A stretch of 6,767 bases of DNA from Propionibacteriaceae bacterium. GTDB lineage: Bacteria > Actinomycetota > Actinomycetes > Propionibacteriales > Propionibacteriaceae. The notes below the pieces were generated by a model. It did no database searches. It saw only the letters and a program-made list of their open reading frames with translations, and was not told where the DNA came from. A program made the translations under genes and the position numbers. Location: NCBI GenBank assembly GCA_031272685.1, contig JAISTI010000174.1, positions 1-6,767 of the forward strand, in the 5' to 3' direction. Shown here piece by piece: positions 1 through 5,558 of this stretch (within the stretch, counting starts at the first letter, position 1; each line of letters starts with the position of its first letter).

Positions 1-1
1 A

Positions 2-1558
2 CTCGAACTCGTCTCCGACAAGGGGAAAGCCAACTCCGAAGACGGCTCGGCCGTCGAAGTCGGCCAAGGTGAACTCACCATCTACGACAATGTGCGCCGC
101 GACGGCACCGTCGCCTGGAAAGACCTCTGCCGCGGTCCCCATGTGCCGCACACCGGCTACATCAAGGCCTACGCCATCATGCGGGCCTCGGCCGCCTACT
201 GGCGCGGCGACCAGCGCAACGCCTCGCTGCAGCGCGTCTACGGCACTGCCTGGCCCACCAAAGAGGCGCTGGCCGAATACAAACACCGCCTGGAAGAGGC
301 CGCCCGCCGCGACCACCGCAAACTGGGCGTGGAACTCGACCTGTTCAGCTTCCCCGAAGAACTCGGCTCCGGCCTGCCGGTATTCCACCCCCGCGGCGGC
401 GTCATCAAACGCGAGATGGAAGACTACGTCCGCAAAGCCCACCTGGAAGCCGGATTCCTCTACGTGGGCACCCCGCATATCGCCAAAGAAGGGCTGTTCT
501 ACACCTCCGGGCACCTGCCGTACTACGCCGACATGATGTTCCCGGAAATGGTGGACGCCGAGCGCGACGCCGAAGGCAACATCACCAAAGTGCACGACCG
601 CTACCGCGTCAAAGCCATGAACTGCCCGATGCACAACCTCATCTTCAAAGCCCGCGGGCGCTCCTACCGCGAGCTGCCGCTGCGCTTCTTCGAATTCGGC
701 ACCGTCTACCGCGACGAGAAATCCGGGGTGCTGCAGGGGCTGACGCGGGTGCGTTCCATCACCCAAGACGATTCGCATTCCTACGTCGCCCCCGAACAAG
801 CCGAAGCCGAGATCAAGCACCTGCTCGCCTTCATCCTCAAGTTGCTGCGCGATTTCGGGCTGGATGATTTCTATCTGGAGCTTTCCACCCGCGACGAAGA
901 CGGCAAGAAGAAAGACAAATTCATCGGCTCCGACGAAGACTGGGCCAAGGCTACCGCCATCTTGGAGAAGGTCGGCCAAGAATCCGGGCTGGAGTTGGTG
1001 CCCGATCCCGGCGGGGCCGCCTACTACGGGCCGAAAATCTCGGTGCAGGCCAAAGACGCCATCGGGCGCACCTGGCAGATGTCCACCATCCAATACGACT
1101 TCAACCAGCCGGAGCGCTTCCAACTCGAATACACCGCCCCAGACGGCTCCCGCCAGCAGCCGGTGATGATCCACTCGGCGAAATTCGGCTCCATCGAGCG
1201 GTTCATGGGCGTACTCACCGAGCATTACGCCGGCGCATTTCCGGCCTGGCTGGCCCCGGTGCAGGTGCTGTGCGTGCCGGTCGCCGAAGACCACATCCCG
1301 TATCTCGACGGGGTGGCCGCCAAATTCCGCGCCGCCGGCATCCGCGTCGAAATCGACTACTCCGACGACCGCTTCGGCAAGAAGATCCGCAACGCGGCGA
1401 AGCAAAAAGTGCCGTACATCCTGATCGCCGGCGGTGAAGACGTGGCCGCGGGCGCGGTCTCGTTCCGCTACCGAGACGGCTCGCAGAACAACCAGATTCC
1501 CGTCGAAGCCGCCATCGCCGAAGTACTCGAAGCCATCGAAAGCAAGGCCAAAGGCTAG
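2..1558 (+). CDS. thrS: Threonyl-tRNA synthetase, 5'-truncated by the window edge
   Basis: This cytoplasmic class II synthetase charges tRNA-Thr with threonine. The frame is open from position 2 to the TAG at 1556-1558 (518 residues). It lacks the N-terminal TGS domain and the first part of the editing domain, which lie upstream. A GTG at 92 is internal, because the residues before it already belong to the editing domain. Fragment residues 43-47 (CRGPH) give the C and H of the editing site. The catalytic core follows: the three zinc ligands expected from the E. coli enzyme are C208 (in MNCPMH), H259 (in QDDSH) and H391 (in VMIH), and motif 2 lies around YRDE. The anticodon-binding domain starts near 1250 ([10 protein letters not shown]) and runs to the end. 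No frameshift or missing key residue is seen. The HIT gene starts 2 nt after the stop, so the two are probably co-transcribed. Confidence 0.97.
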   Translation, partial: LELVSDKGKANSEDGSAVEVGQGELTIYDNVRRDGTVAWKDLCRGPHVPHTGYIKAYAIMRASAAYWRGDQRNASLQRVYGTAWPTKEALAEYKHRLEEAARRDHRKLGVELDLFSFPEELGSGLPVFHPRGGVIKREMEDYVRKAHLEAGFLYVGTPHIAKEGLFYTSGHLPYYADMMFPEMVDAERDAEGNITKVHDRYRVKAMNCPMHNLIFKARGRSYRELPLRFFEFGTVYRDEKSGVLQGLTRVRSITQDDSHSYVAPEQAEAEIKHLLAFILKLLRDFGLDDFYLELSTRDEDGKKKDKFIGSDEDWAKATAILEKVGQESGLELVPDPGGAAYYGPKISVQAKDAIGRTWQMSTIQYDFNQPERFQLEYTAPDGSRQQPVMIHSAKFGSIERFMGVLTEHYAGAFPAWLAPVQVLCVPVAEDHIPYLDGVAAKFRAAGIRVEIDYSDDRFGKKIRNAAKQKVPYILIAGGEDVAAGAVSFRYRDGSQNNQIPVEAAIAEVLEAIESKAKG

Positions 1559-1560
1559 CT

Positions 1561-2100
1561 ATGGCAGAGCGGGAGGCTGATTTCGCGGGTGCGCCCGACG
1601 GTTTCGAACGCCTCTGGACCCCTTACCGCATGGTCTACATCGAAGGCGGGGGCAAGCCCGCCGACGGCTCGGCGGGCGAATGCCCGTTCTGCAAAGCCCC
1701 CGGCGGGTCGGACGAGGAAGGGCTCATCGTCCACCGCGGGGTGTACTGCTATGCGGTGCTGAACTTGTTCCCCTACGCCCCCGGGCACCTGCTGGTCTGC
1801 CCATACCGCCATGTCAGCGACTACACCGACCTCACCTGGGAGGAAACCGACGAGTTCTCCAAGCTCACCGCCGAAGCCATGCGGGTCGTGCGCGCGGTGT
1901 CCAAACCGGCCGGGTTCAACATCGGCATGAACCAGGGGCAGGTGGCCGGAGCTGGCATCGCCGCCCACCTGCACCAGCACGTCGTGCCCCGCTGGCTCGG
2001 AGACGCCAACTTCTTCCCGATCATCGCCCAGACGAAGGCTTTACCTCAGCTTCTGGGTGAGACCCGCGGCCGGATCGCGGAGGCTTGGAATGGCCGGTGA
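1561..2100 (+). CDS. HIT-family hydrolase/phosphorylase, probable Ap4A phosphorylase
   Basis: This 179-residue protein carries the histidine-triad signature H136-L-H138-Q-H140 followed by VVPRW, where the middle histidine is expected to be the nucleophile that takes up the nucleotidyl group. A CPFC pair (C41, C44) near the N-terminus suggests a structural zinc site. The overall form, with an early RLWTPYRM segment and AGAGIAAHLHQHVVPRW followed by GDANF, resembles M. tuberculosis Rv2613c, reported as a diadenosine tetraphosphate phosphorylase; that likeness is from memory. The ATG at 1561 sits 2 nt after the thrS stop with a weak AAAGG at 1550-1554, so translational coupling is likely. Placement after thrS fits the role, since aminoacyl-tRNA synthetases form Ap4A. 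Its last 11 nt overlap the next gene. Family is certain; exact substrate is inferred. Confidence 0.93.
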   Translation: MAEREADFAGAPDGFERLWTPYRMVYIEGGGKPADGSAGECPFCKAPGGSDEEGLIVHRGVYCYAVLNLFPYAPGHLLVCPYRHVSDYTDLTWEETDEFSKLTAEAMRVVRAVSKPAGFNIGMNQGQVAGAGIAAHLHQHVVPRWLGDANFFPIIAQTKALPQLLGETRGRIAEAWNGR

Positions 2101-2689
2101 GGAATACGACACCGACTCGGTGCTGACCGTCCCGAACGTGCTCAGCGTGCTGCGGCTGTTAGGAGTGCCCCTGTTCCTGTGGTTGCTGCTCGGCCCGCAC
2201 GCCGACATCTGGGCAGTGGCGGTGCTGGCGGTTTCCAGCCTCACCGATTTCCTCGACGGCAAAATCGCCCGGCATTTCCACCAGCGTTCCCGCGTCGGAC
2301 AGGTGCTCGACCCCACCGCCGACCGGCTCTACATCTGGACCACCCTGCTCGGGCTGTGCCTGCGCGGCATCATCCCGCTCTGGCTGGTCATCGTGCTCGC
2401 CGCCCGCGACATTCTCATGGGCGTCACCATCTGGCCCGCCCTGCGCCGCCGCGGCTACGCCAGCCTGCCGGTGCATTTCCTCGGCAAAGCCGCCACCTTC
2501 CTGCTGCTGTTCGCCTTCCCGGTCATCCTGCTCGGCGCCGGCCCGGAACCGTGGCAATACCCGCTGACCGTCATCGGCTGGGCGGCCGCCATTTGGGGGG
2601 CCGGGCTGTACTGGTGGTCCGGAATCTTGTATCTGGGACAGGGAATAGACGTAATCCGGCGTTTTCCCAAGGCTCAGGAGAATGTTTAG
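2090..2689 (+). CDS. CDP-alcohol phosphatidyltransferase, likely cardiolipin synthase type
   Basis: This is a 199-residue integral membrane enzyme of phospholipid synthesis that transfers a phosphatidyl group from a CDP-lipid to an alcohol. The complete family signature is present: D53-x2-D56-G57-x2-A60-R61-x8-G70-x3-D74-x3-D78, where the aspartates bind metal and substrate. Hydrophobic stretches near residues 20-50, 80-106, 128-148 and 158-185 fit about six membrane passes. The C-terminal half (FLGKAATF, YWWSGILYL) resembles the actinobacterial cardiolipin synthases such as S. coelicolor SCO1389 and the M. tuberculosis PgsA2 protein, as far as I recall; a PGP synthase role cannot be excluded. 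I chose ATG 2090 over an upstream start at 2057 because GCGGAGG at 2077-2083 is 6 nt before it and conserved residues begin only afterwards. It overlaps the HIT stop by 11 nt and is the last gene of the thrS operon. Confidence 0.9.
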   Translation: MAGEEYDTDSVLTVPNVLSVLRLLGVPLFLWLLLGPHADIWAVAVLAVSSLTDFLDGKIARHFHQRSRVGQVLDPTADRLYIWTTLLGLCLRGIIPLWLVIVLAARDILMGVTIWPALRRRGYASLPVHFLGKAATFLLLFAFPVILLGAGPEPWQYPLTVIGWAAAIWGAGLYWWSGILYLGQGIDVIRRFPKAQENV

Positions 2690-2705
2690 CCGCCTTCCGG
2701 CGCGT

Positions 2706-2730
2706 GTCAACGGCCGAAAACCCGTTTGAC
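2706..2730 (+). terminator. Imperfect hairpin after the thrS operon, possible weak terminator or operator
   Basis: GTCAACGG (2706-2713) pairs with CCGTTTGAC (2722-2730) with one bulged T, leaving an 8-nt loop. It begins 16 nt after the lipid-synthase stop and is followed by CCTTTAG, a poor U-tract. It could end the upstream transcript weakly. Because its right arm overlaps TTGACC (2726-2731), it could instead be a protein-binding site at the promoter of the FHA gene. Confidence 0.35.
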
Positions 2731-2744
2731 CTTTAGCTCAGCGA

Positions 2745-2750
2745 TAGACT
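2745..2750 (+). promoter_or_regulatory. -10 box (TAGACT) of a probable leaderless promoter for the FHA gene
   Basis: TAGACT matches the actinobacterial TANNNT -10 consensus. A start point 7-8 nt past its end falls at 2757-2758, on or beside the GTG start codon at 2758. No Shine-Dalgarno is visible before that GTG, which fits a leaderless mRNA. TTGACC at 2726-2731 looks like a -35 box but is only 13 bp away, too close for a normal housekeeping promoter, so the -35 remains unassigned. Confidence 0.5.
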
Positions 2751-2757
2751 CATCTTC

Positions 2758-3246
2758 GTGGGTATGTTGAAATGTCCGGCTTGCGGCCACGAAGTTGAGG
2801 CCAGCGCCAACTACTGCCCGCACTGCGGCGCCAGCTTGGCAAAAGCCACCGGGGACACCACCCGGGTCGTCACCGCCGTGCAGCAGACTCTCGGCTATGA
2901 AGACCTCTCCGCGGTGGACGCGGCCGCCGTGGATTCGCTGCAGCCCGGCTCCGGAATGCTACTCGCCTTGCGCGGCGGCAGCGTGGGGGAGCGGTATCTG
3001 ATCAACCAAGACGTCACCACCGCCGGGCGGCACACCCGCTGCGACATCTTCCTGGACGACGTCACGGTCTCGCGCCACCACGCCCGGTTCCTGCGCCATG
3101 ACGGGCGCATCTGGGTGGTGGACGAAGGCAGCCTGAACGGCACCTACGTGAACCAGCAGCTCATCACCGGGGAAGTGGCCTTGGAGCGCGGCGACCTCGT
3201 GCAGATCGGCAAATACCGCATGGTCTTCTTCGAGGCGGGGGGATAG
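2758..3246 (+). CDS. garA: Zinc-ribbon and FHA-domain protein of the GarA/OdhI type
   Basis: This 162-residue cytoplasmic protein has an N-terminal zinc ribbon (C6, C9, C20, C23), a linker with threonines T34-T35, and a C-terminal FHA domain with GRH (90-92), the phosphothreonine-reading SRHH (105-108) and NGT (127-129). The stretch from DIFLDDVTVSRHHARF to SLNGTYVN is close to GarA of M. tuberculosis and OdhI of Corynebacterium, which when unphosphorylated inhibit 2-oxoglutarate dehydrogenase and are switched off by PknB/PknG phosphorylation of an ETTSVF motif. Here that motif reads DTTRVV, and the zinc ribbon, absent from GarA, takes the place of its acidic N-terminus. GTG 2758 fits a leaderless transcript; ATG 2764 (two codons later) is an alternative. 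Only 4 nt separate it from ftsR, so the pair is one operon. The FHA assignment is firm; control of 2-oxoglutarate metabolism is inferred from homologues. Confidence 0.92.
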   Translation: MGMLKCPACGHEVEASANYCPHCGASLAKATGDTTRVVTAVQQTLGYEDLSAVDAAAVDSLQPGSGMLLALRGGSVGERYLINQDVTTAGRHTRCDIFLDDVTVSRHHARFLRHDGRIWVVDEGSLNGTYVNQQLITGEVALERGDLVQIGKYRMVFFEAGG

Positions 3247-3250
3247 CCAA

Positions 3251-3949
3251 ATGGCAATCGGGTTGCGCAGCATCGGCCAGGTGAAAGCCATCCTGGAGGC
3301 CGAATTCCCCGACATCTCCATCTCCAAGATCCGCTTCCTGGAATCCGAAGGGCTCATCTCCCCGGAAAGGGCACCCTCCGGCTACCGGCGCTACGGCGAG
3401 TCCGACATCGAGCGGCTGCGTTTCATCTTGAACGCGCAGAAGAAGCACTATCTGCCGCTGAACGTCATCCGTGAGCAGCTTGACGCCCTGGACCGCGGTG
3501 AGCCGGCGGCCACGGAAGACGCCGTCGAGGCCAGCCCCGCCAGCACGGGCGCCACCGCCCCCATCGAACCGTCGCTGCCGCGCAAACAAGCGTTGCCGCA
3601 GCGGGCCATGCGCATCTCCCGCCGCGATCTGATCAACGCCGCCGGCATCACCGAGGCGGCCTTCGCCGACCTGGAAAAGCAGGGTCTCATCAAACCCCGC
3701 CGCGGCACCATCTACTACGACCGCGACGCGCTGACCGTCGCCATCATCGCCCGCAAACTCGCCACCTATGGCATCGCCCCACGCCACCTGCGCACCGTCA
3801 AGCAAGCCGCTGCCAGCGAGGCCGGCCTGATCGAGGCGGCCGTCACCCCGTTCCTGCGCCGCAACCCCACCGCGCGCGGCCTTTCCACCGAGGTGATGCA
3901 AATGGTGATGTACGCCCACGCCGCGATGATGCGCTCAATCCTGTCCTGA
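3251..3949 (+). CDS. ftsR: FtsR, MerR-family regulator of cell division
   Basis: This 232-residue DNA-binding protein is like Rv1828 of M. tuberculosis and FtsR of C. glutamicum, the latter reported to promote ftsZ expression. The MerR winged helix covers about residues 6-62, with SISKIRFLESEGLI (helix-turn-helix) and SGYRRYGESDIERLRFI (wing and second helix). A helix with HYLPLNVIREQL follows, then a low-complexity Ala/Pro/Glu linker (about 80-118). The C-terminal part (121-232) has no cysteine or metal site and looks like a second winged-helix module. The ATG at 3251 has a purine-rich GGGGGGA at 3237-3243 as ribosome site, and the gene starts 4 nt after the FHA stop, so the two are probably co-transcribed. 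No damage to the frame is seen. Confidence 0.93.
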   Translation: MAIGLRSIGQVKAILEAEFPDISISKIRFLESEGLISPERAPSGYRRYGESDIERLRFILNAQKKHYLPLNVIREQLDALDRGEPAATEDAVEASPASTGATAPIEPSLPRKQALPQRAMRISRRDLINAAGITEAAFADLEKQGLIKPRRGTIYYDRDALTVAIIARKLATYGIAPRHLRTVKQAAASEAGLIEAAVTPFLRRNPTARGLSTEVMQMVMYAHAAMMRSILS

Positions 3950-3955
3950 AACTCC

Positions 3956-3980
3956 ACACCGGGTTTAGACTTGCCGGTGT
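3956..3980 (+). promoter_or_regulatory. Inverted repeat enclosing a -10-like box, candidate operator
   Basis: ACACCGG (3956-3962) and CCGGTGT (3974-3980) form a perfect 7-bp inverted repeat with an 11-nt centre that contains TAGACT (3966-3971), a TANNNT-type -10 box. A protein bound to both arms would cover the promoter core. Alternatively it is a hairpin starting 6 nt after the ftsR stop, but there is no U-tract, so I favour an operator. The -35 region is not recognisable. Confidence 0.4.
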
Positions 3981-4003
3981 CGGCCCGCCGCGCGGCGTGT
4001 CGG
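3977..4003 (+). repeat. GTGTCGG direct repeats flanking a 12-bp palindrome
   Basis: GTGTCGG occurs at 3977-3983 and again at 3997-4003, 20 bp apart, close to two helical turns. Between them and reaching into the second copy lies the perfect palindrome CGCCGCGCGGCG (3986-3997). The whole block is noncoding, upstream of the Rv1830-like gene. It could bind a regulator or, if transcribed from the box at 3966, form a GC hairpin in the leader. The G+C-rich background makes a GC palindrome less surprising. Confidence 0.35.
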
Positions 4004-4029
4004 AATACAGCTCCTTCCCCGGCTGTGAA

Positions 4030-4050
4030 TAGGTTCGCGCTTGAAGGAGG
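4030..4050 (+). promoter_or_regulatory. Proximal -10-like box and strong Shine-Dalgarno of the second MerR gene
   Basis: TAGGTT at 4030-4035 fits TANNNT and would start a transcript near 4042, giving a leader of about 14 nt. AAGGAGG at 4044-4050 is a full Shine-Dalgarno 5 nt before ATG 4056 and decides the start over the in-frame TTG at 4041, which lies within this site's own leader. No good -35 is seen. The Shine-Dalgarno is convincing; the -10 is tentative. Confidence 0.55.
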
Positions 4051-4055
4051 AGCTA

Positions 4056-4565
4056 ATGGAATCGCAGGATCTGCTGTTCGAAGGTGACTTCAGCGTGCTG
4101 CCCGCCGACGAGGGGTACCGCGGCCCGGTCGCCTGCCAAGCCGCCGACATCACCTACCGCCAGCTCGACTACTGGGCCCGCACCGGTCTCGTCACGCCCT
4201 CCGTGCAGCCGGCCGTCGGCTCCGGCAGCCAGCGCCTTTACAGCTTCCGCGACCTGCTGCTGCTCAAAGTGATCAAGCGGCTGCTGGACGCCGGGGTGTC
4301 GCTGCAGCAAATCCGGGTGGCGATCGACCACCTGCGCGCCCGCGGCGTCACGAACATCTCCGAGGTCACCCTCATCTCCGACGGCTTTTCCGTCTACGAG
4401 GCCACCTCCGACAACGAGATCGTCGACCTGCTCAAAGGCGGCCACGGCATGTGCGCCATCGGGCTGGGCCAAGTCTGGCGCGACATCGAGGGCGTGCTGG
4501 CTGATCTTCCCCGCGAAGAGCCCAGCCCAGTCCACACCGGGCGGCCGCTGCTCCGGGCTGTTTAG
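4056..4565 (+). CDS. MerR-family regulator resembling Rv1830 (McdR/ResR type)
   Basis: This 169-residue regulator has a short acidic N-terminal arm, then GYRGPVACQAADITYRQLDYW (from residue 20), the conserved entry to a MerR helix-turn-helix, followed by the wing GSGSQRLYSFRDLLLLKVI and a helix with LLDAGVSLQQIRVAIDHLR (to about residue 94). The rest, including SDGFSVYEATSDNEIVDLLKGG, is a small effector-like domain without the cysteines of metal-sensing MerR proteins. The match to M. tuberculosis Rv1830, described as a cell-division regulator and as linked to antibiotic resilience, is from memory but extends through most of the protein. Start ATG 4056 is set by AAGGAGG 5 nt upstream. In mycobacteria a bifunctional-nuclease gene (Rv1829) lies between this gene and the FtsR homologue; here only a 106-nt intergenic region does. 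It probably has its own promoter. Confidence 0.9.
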   Translation: MESQDLLFEGDFSVLPADEGYRGPVACQAADITYRQLDYWARTGLVTPSVQPAVGSGSQRLYSFRDLLLLKVIKRLLDAGVSLQQIRVAIDHLRARGVTNISEVTLISDGFSVYEATSDNEIVDLLKGGHGMCAIGLGQVWRDIEGVLADLPREEPSPVHTGRPLLRAV

Positions 4566-4577
4566 CCGCCGCGGCAC

Positions 4578-4583
4578 TAGGCT
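4578..4583 (+). promoter_or_regulatory. -10 box (TAGGCT) of a probable leaderless promoter for the YihY gene
   Basis: TAGGCT fits TANNNT, and a start point 7 nt past its end is position 4590, the first base of the GTG start codon. The GGAGGG at 4585-4590 runs into the GTG itself, so it cannot act as a normal Shine-Dalgarno. An in-frame TAG at 4578 rules out any start further upstream. The -35 region (about 4555-4560) is not recognisable, as is common in actinobacteria. Confidence 0.5.
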
Positions 4584-4589
4584 TGGAGG

Positions 4590-5558
4590 GTGCGCGAGAT
4601 CTGGGGCAAGGCCAAGAACACCCATGTCGTCGCGCACATCATCCGGGCATTCCGGCGCTACACCTTGCGCAACGGGTCGCAATTGGCCGCCGGCATCGCA
4701 TATTTCTCCTTCGTGAGCATCGTCCCGGTGCTGATGCTGGTGTTTTCGGCGATTGGCCTGACGCTCACCGTCATCCAGCCGCAAATCCTCGACAACTTCG
4801 AGGCGGCCATCCGGCAATTGCTGCAGACGGAACTCAACCCCACCGGCAACCCCGACCTCGTCGACCAGATAGTCCGCCCCATCGAAGAATCGCTGCACAA
4901 CTGGGCGGCCCTCGGCCTGGTCGGCCTGGCCATCGCCCTGTGGTTCGGATCGACATGGATGGGTAATCTGAAGCGGGCCATCCGGGTGCAGCTGCGCCCG
5001 GAGCTTGGCGAGCCGGAAGAGCGGCTGCCGCTGCCCCTCGACCTGGCAGCGAACCTCGGCATCCTGTTGGTGCTGTTCGTGGGGGTGATGGTGACGTTTA
5101 TCGCCATGTGGGGGGCGTTCACGCTCGGCTCGGTTGTGGGCTATCCCAAGACCCTGTCGGTGCTGGTCAGCGTGGTGGCCGGCACTTTGGTGTTTTATCT
5201 GATGTTCCGGCTATTCAGCATCGAGCGGCTGCCGCGCCGGGCGATCTGGGAGGGCTCCGTGCTGGGCGGGCTGGGCCTGGGGCTGCTGCAGCTGGTGGCC
5301 ACCGGGCTGTTCCAACTGCTCAGCCACAACCTCACCGCCGTGACCTTCGGCTCGGTGATCGTGCTGATGATCTTCATGAACCTCTTCGCCAACCTGGCCT
5401 TGATCACCGCCGCCTGGATCGGCACCTGGGAGCCGTACCCGCCCAAGGCCGCCAAGACTCCGCCGGCGGAGCCCGCAGATCCCGCCGCAGGCCTGGAAAC
5501 CCCGGATTACTCGGTTTCGGAGGCGACGTCCACGCCGTCCACCGACTCGATGTCGTAG
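4590..5558 (+). CDS. YihY/BrkB-family inner-membrane protein
   Basis: This 322-residue polytopic membrane protein has about six hydrophobic segments near residues 36-60, 105-124, 152-178, 188-208, 220-244 and 252-279. The segment LAAGIAYFSFVSIVPVLML at the first membrane helix, the segment around TFGSVIVLMIFMNLFANLAL, and the GxxWG-type turn after it are typical of the YihY/BrkB family. The family was once annotated as ribonuclease BN, which is now considered wrong; its transport or other function is unsettled, and the actinobacterial YhjD members have been proposed as transporters. The tail after residue 283 is rich in Pro, Ala, Ser and Thr and probably disordered. Translation starts at GTG 4590, 24 nt after the MerR stop, probably leaderless; the next in-frame start, a TTG within the conserved RYTLRNGSQ, would cut conserved sequence. 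The last 52 bp overlap pfp on the opposite strand. Confidence 0.88.
   Translation: MREIWGKAKNTHVVAHIIRAFRRYTLRNGSQLAAGIAYFSFVSIVPVLMLVFSAIGLTLTVIQPQILDNFEAAIRQLLQTELNPTGNPDLVDQIVRPIEESLHNWAALGLVGLAIALWFGSTWMGNLKRAIRVQLRPELGEPEERLPLPLDLAANLGILLVLFVGVMVTFIAMWGAFTLGSVVGYPKTLSVLVSVVAGTLVFYLMFRLFSIERLPRRAIWEGSVLGGLGLGLLQLVATGLFQLLSHNLTAVTFGSVIVLMIFMNLFANLALITAAWIGTWEPYPPKAAKTPPAEPADPAAGLETPDYSVSEATSTPSTDSMS

Noticed and set aside
2057..2089. Upstream start of the lipid synthase at 2057
   Set aside because: The extra 11 residues are not family-like, and ATG 2090 has GCGGAGG 6 nt before it.
2693..2704. CGCCTTCCGGCG as a terminator right after the lipid-synthase stop
   Set aside because: Only a 4-bp stem and no T-run; the hairpin at 2706-2730 is the better candidate.
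2732..2742. TTAGCTCAGCG resembles the D-arm (A box) of a tRNA
   Set aside because: No T-arm GGTTCGA-like sequence, no acceptor pairing around it, and the next bases start the FHA gene.
3164..3919. Long minus-strand open frame (251 codons) opposite the FHA and ftsR genes
   Set aside because: It lies opposite two clearly conserved genes; its translation is Gly/Ala/Asp/Val-rich without any recognisable motif, as expected of an antisense frame in high-G+C DNA.
4041..4055. TTG at 4041 as start of the Rv1830-like gene
   Set aside because: It would translate the AAGGAGG Shine-Dalgarno itself, which is ideally spaced for ATG 4056.
3953..4541. TCCACACCGGG present exactly at 3953-3963 and 4531-4541, each upstream of a gene start
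   Set aside because: A few shared 11-mers are expected by chance in this length, CACACCGG also occurs inside thrS, the second copy is coding, and the distances to the -10 boxes differ.
4053..4898. Long minus-strand open frame (281 codons) opposite the second MerR gene and the start of the YihY gene
   Set aside because: Same reason: the plus-strand proteins are recognisable families and this frame has low-complexity content and crosses two genes and their promoter.
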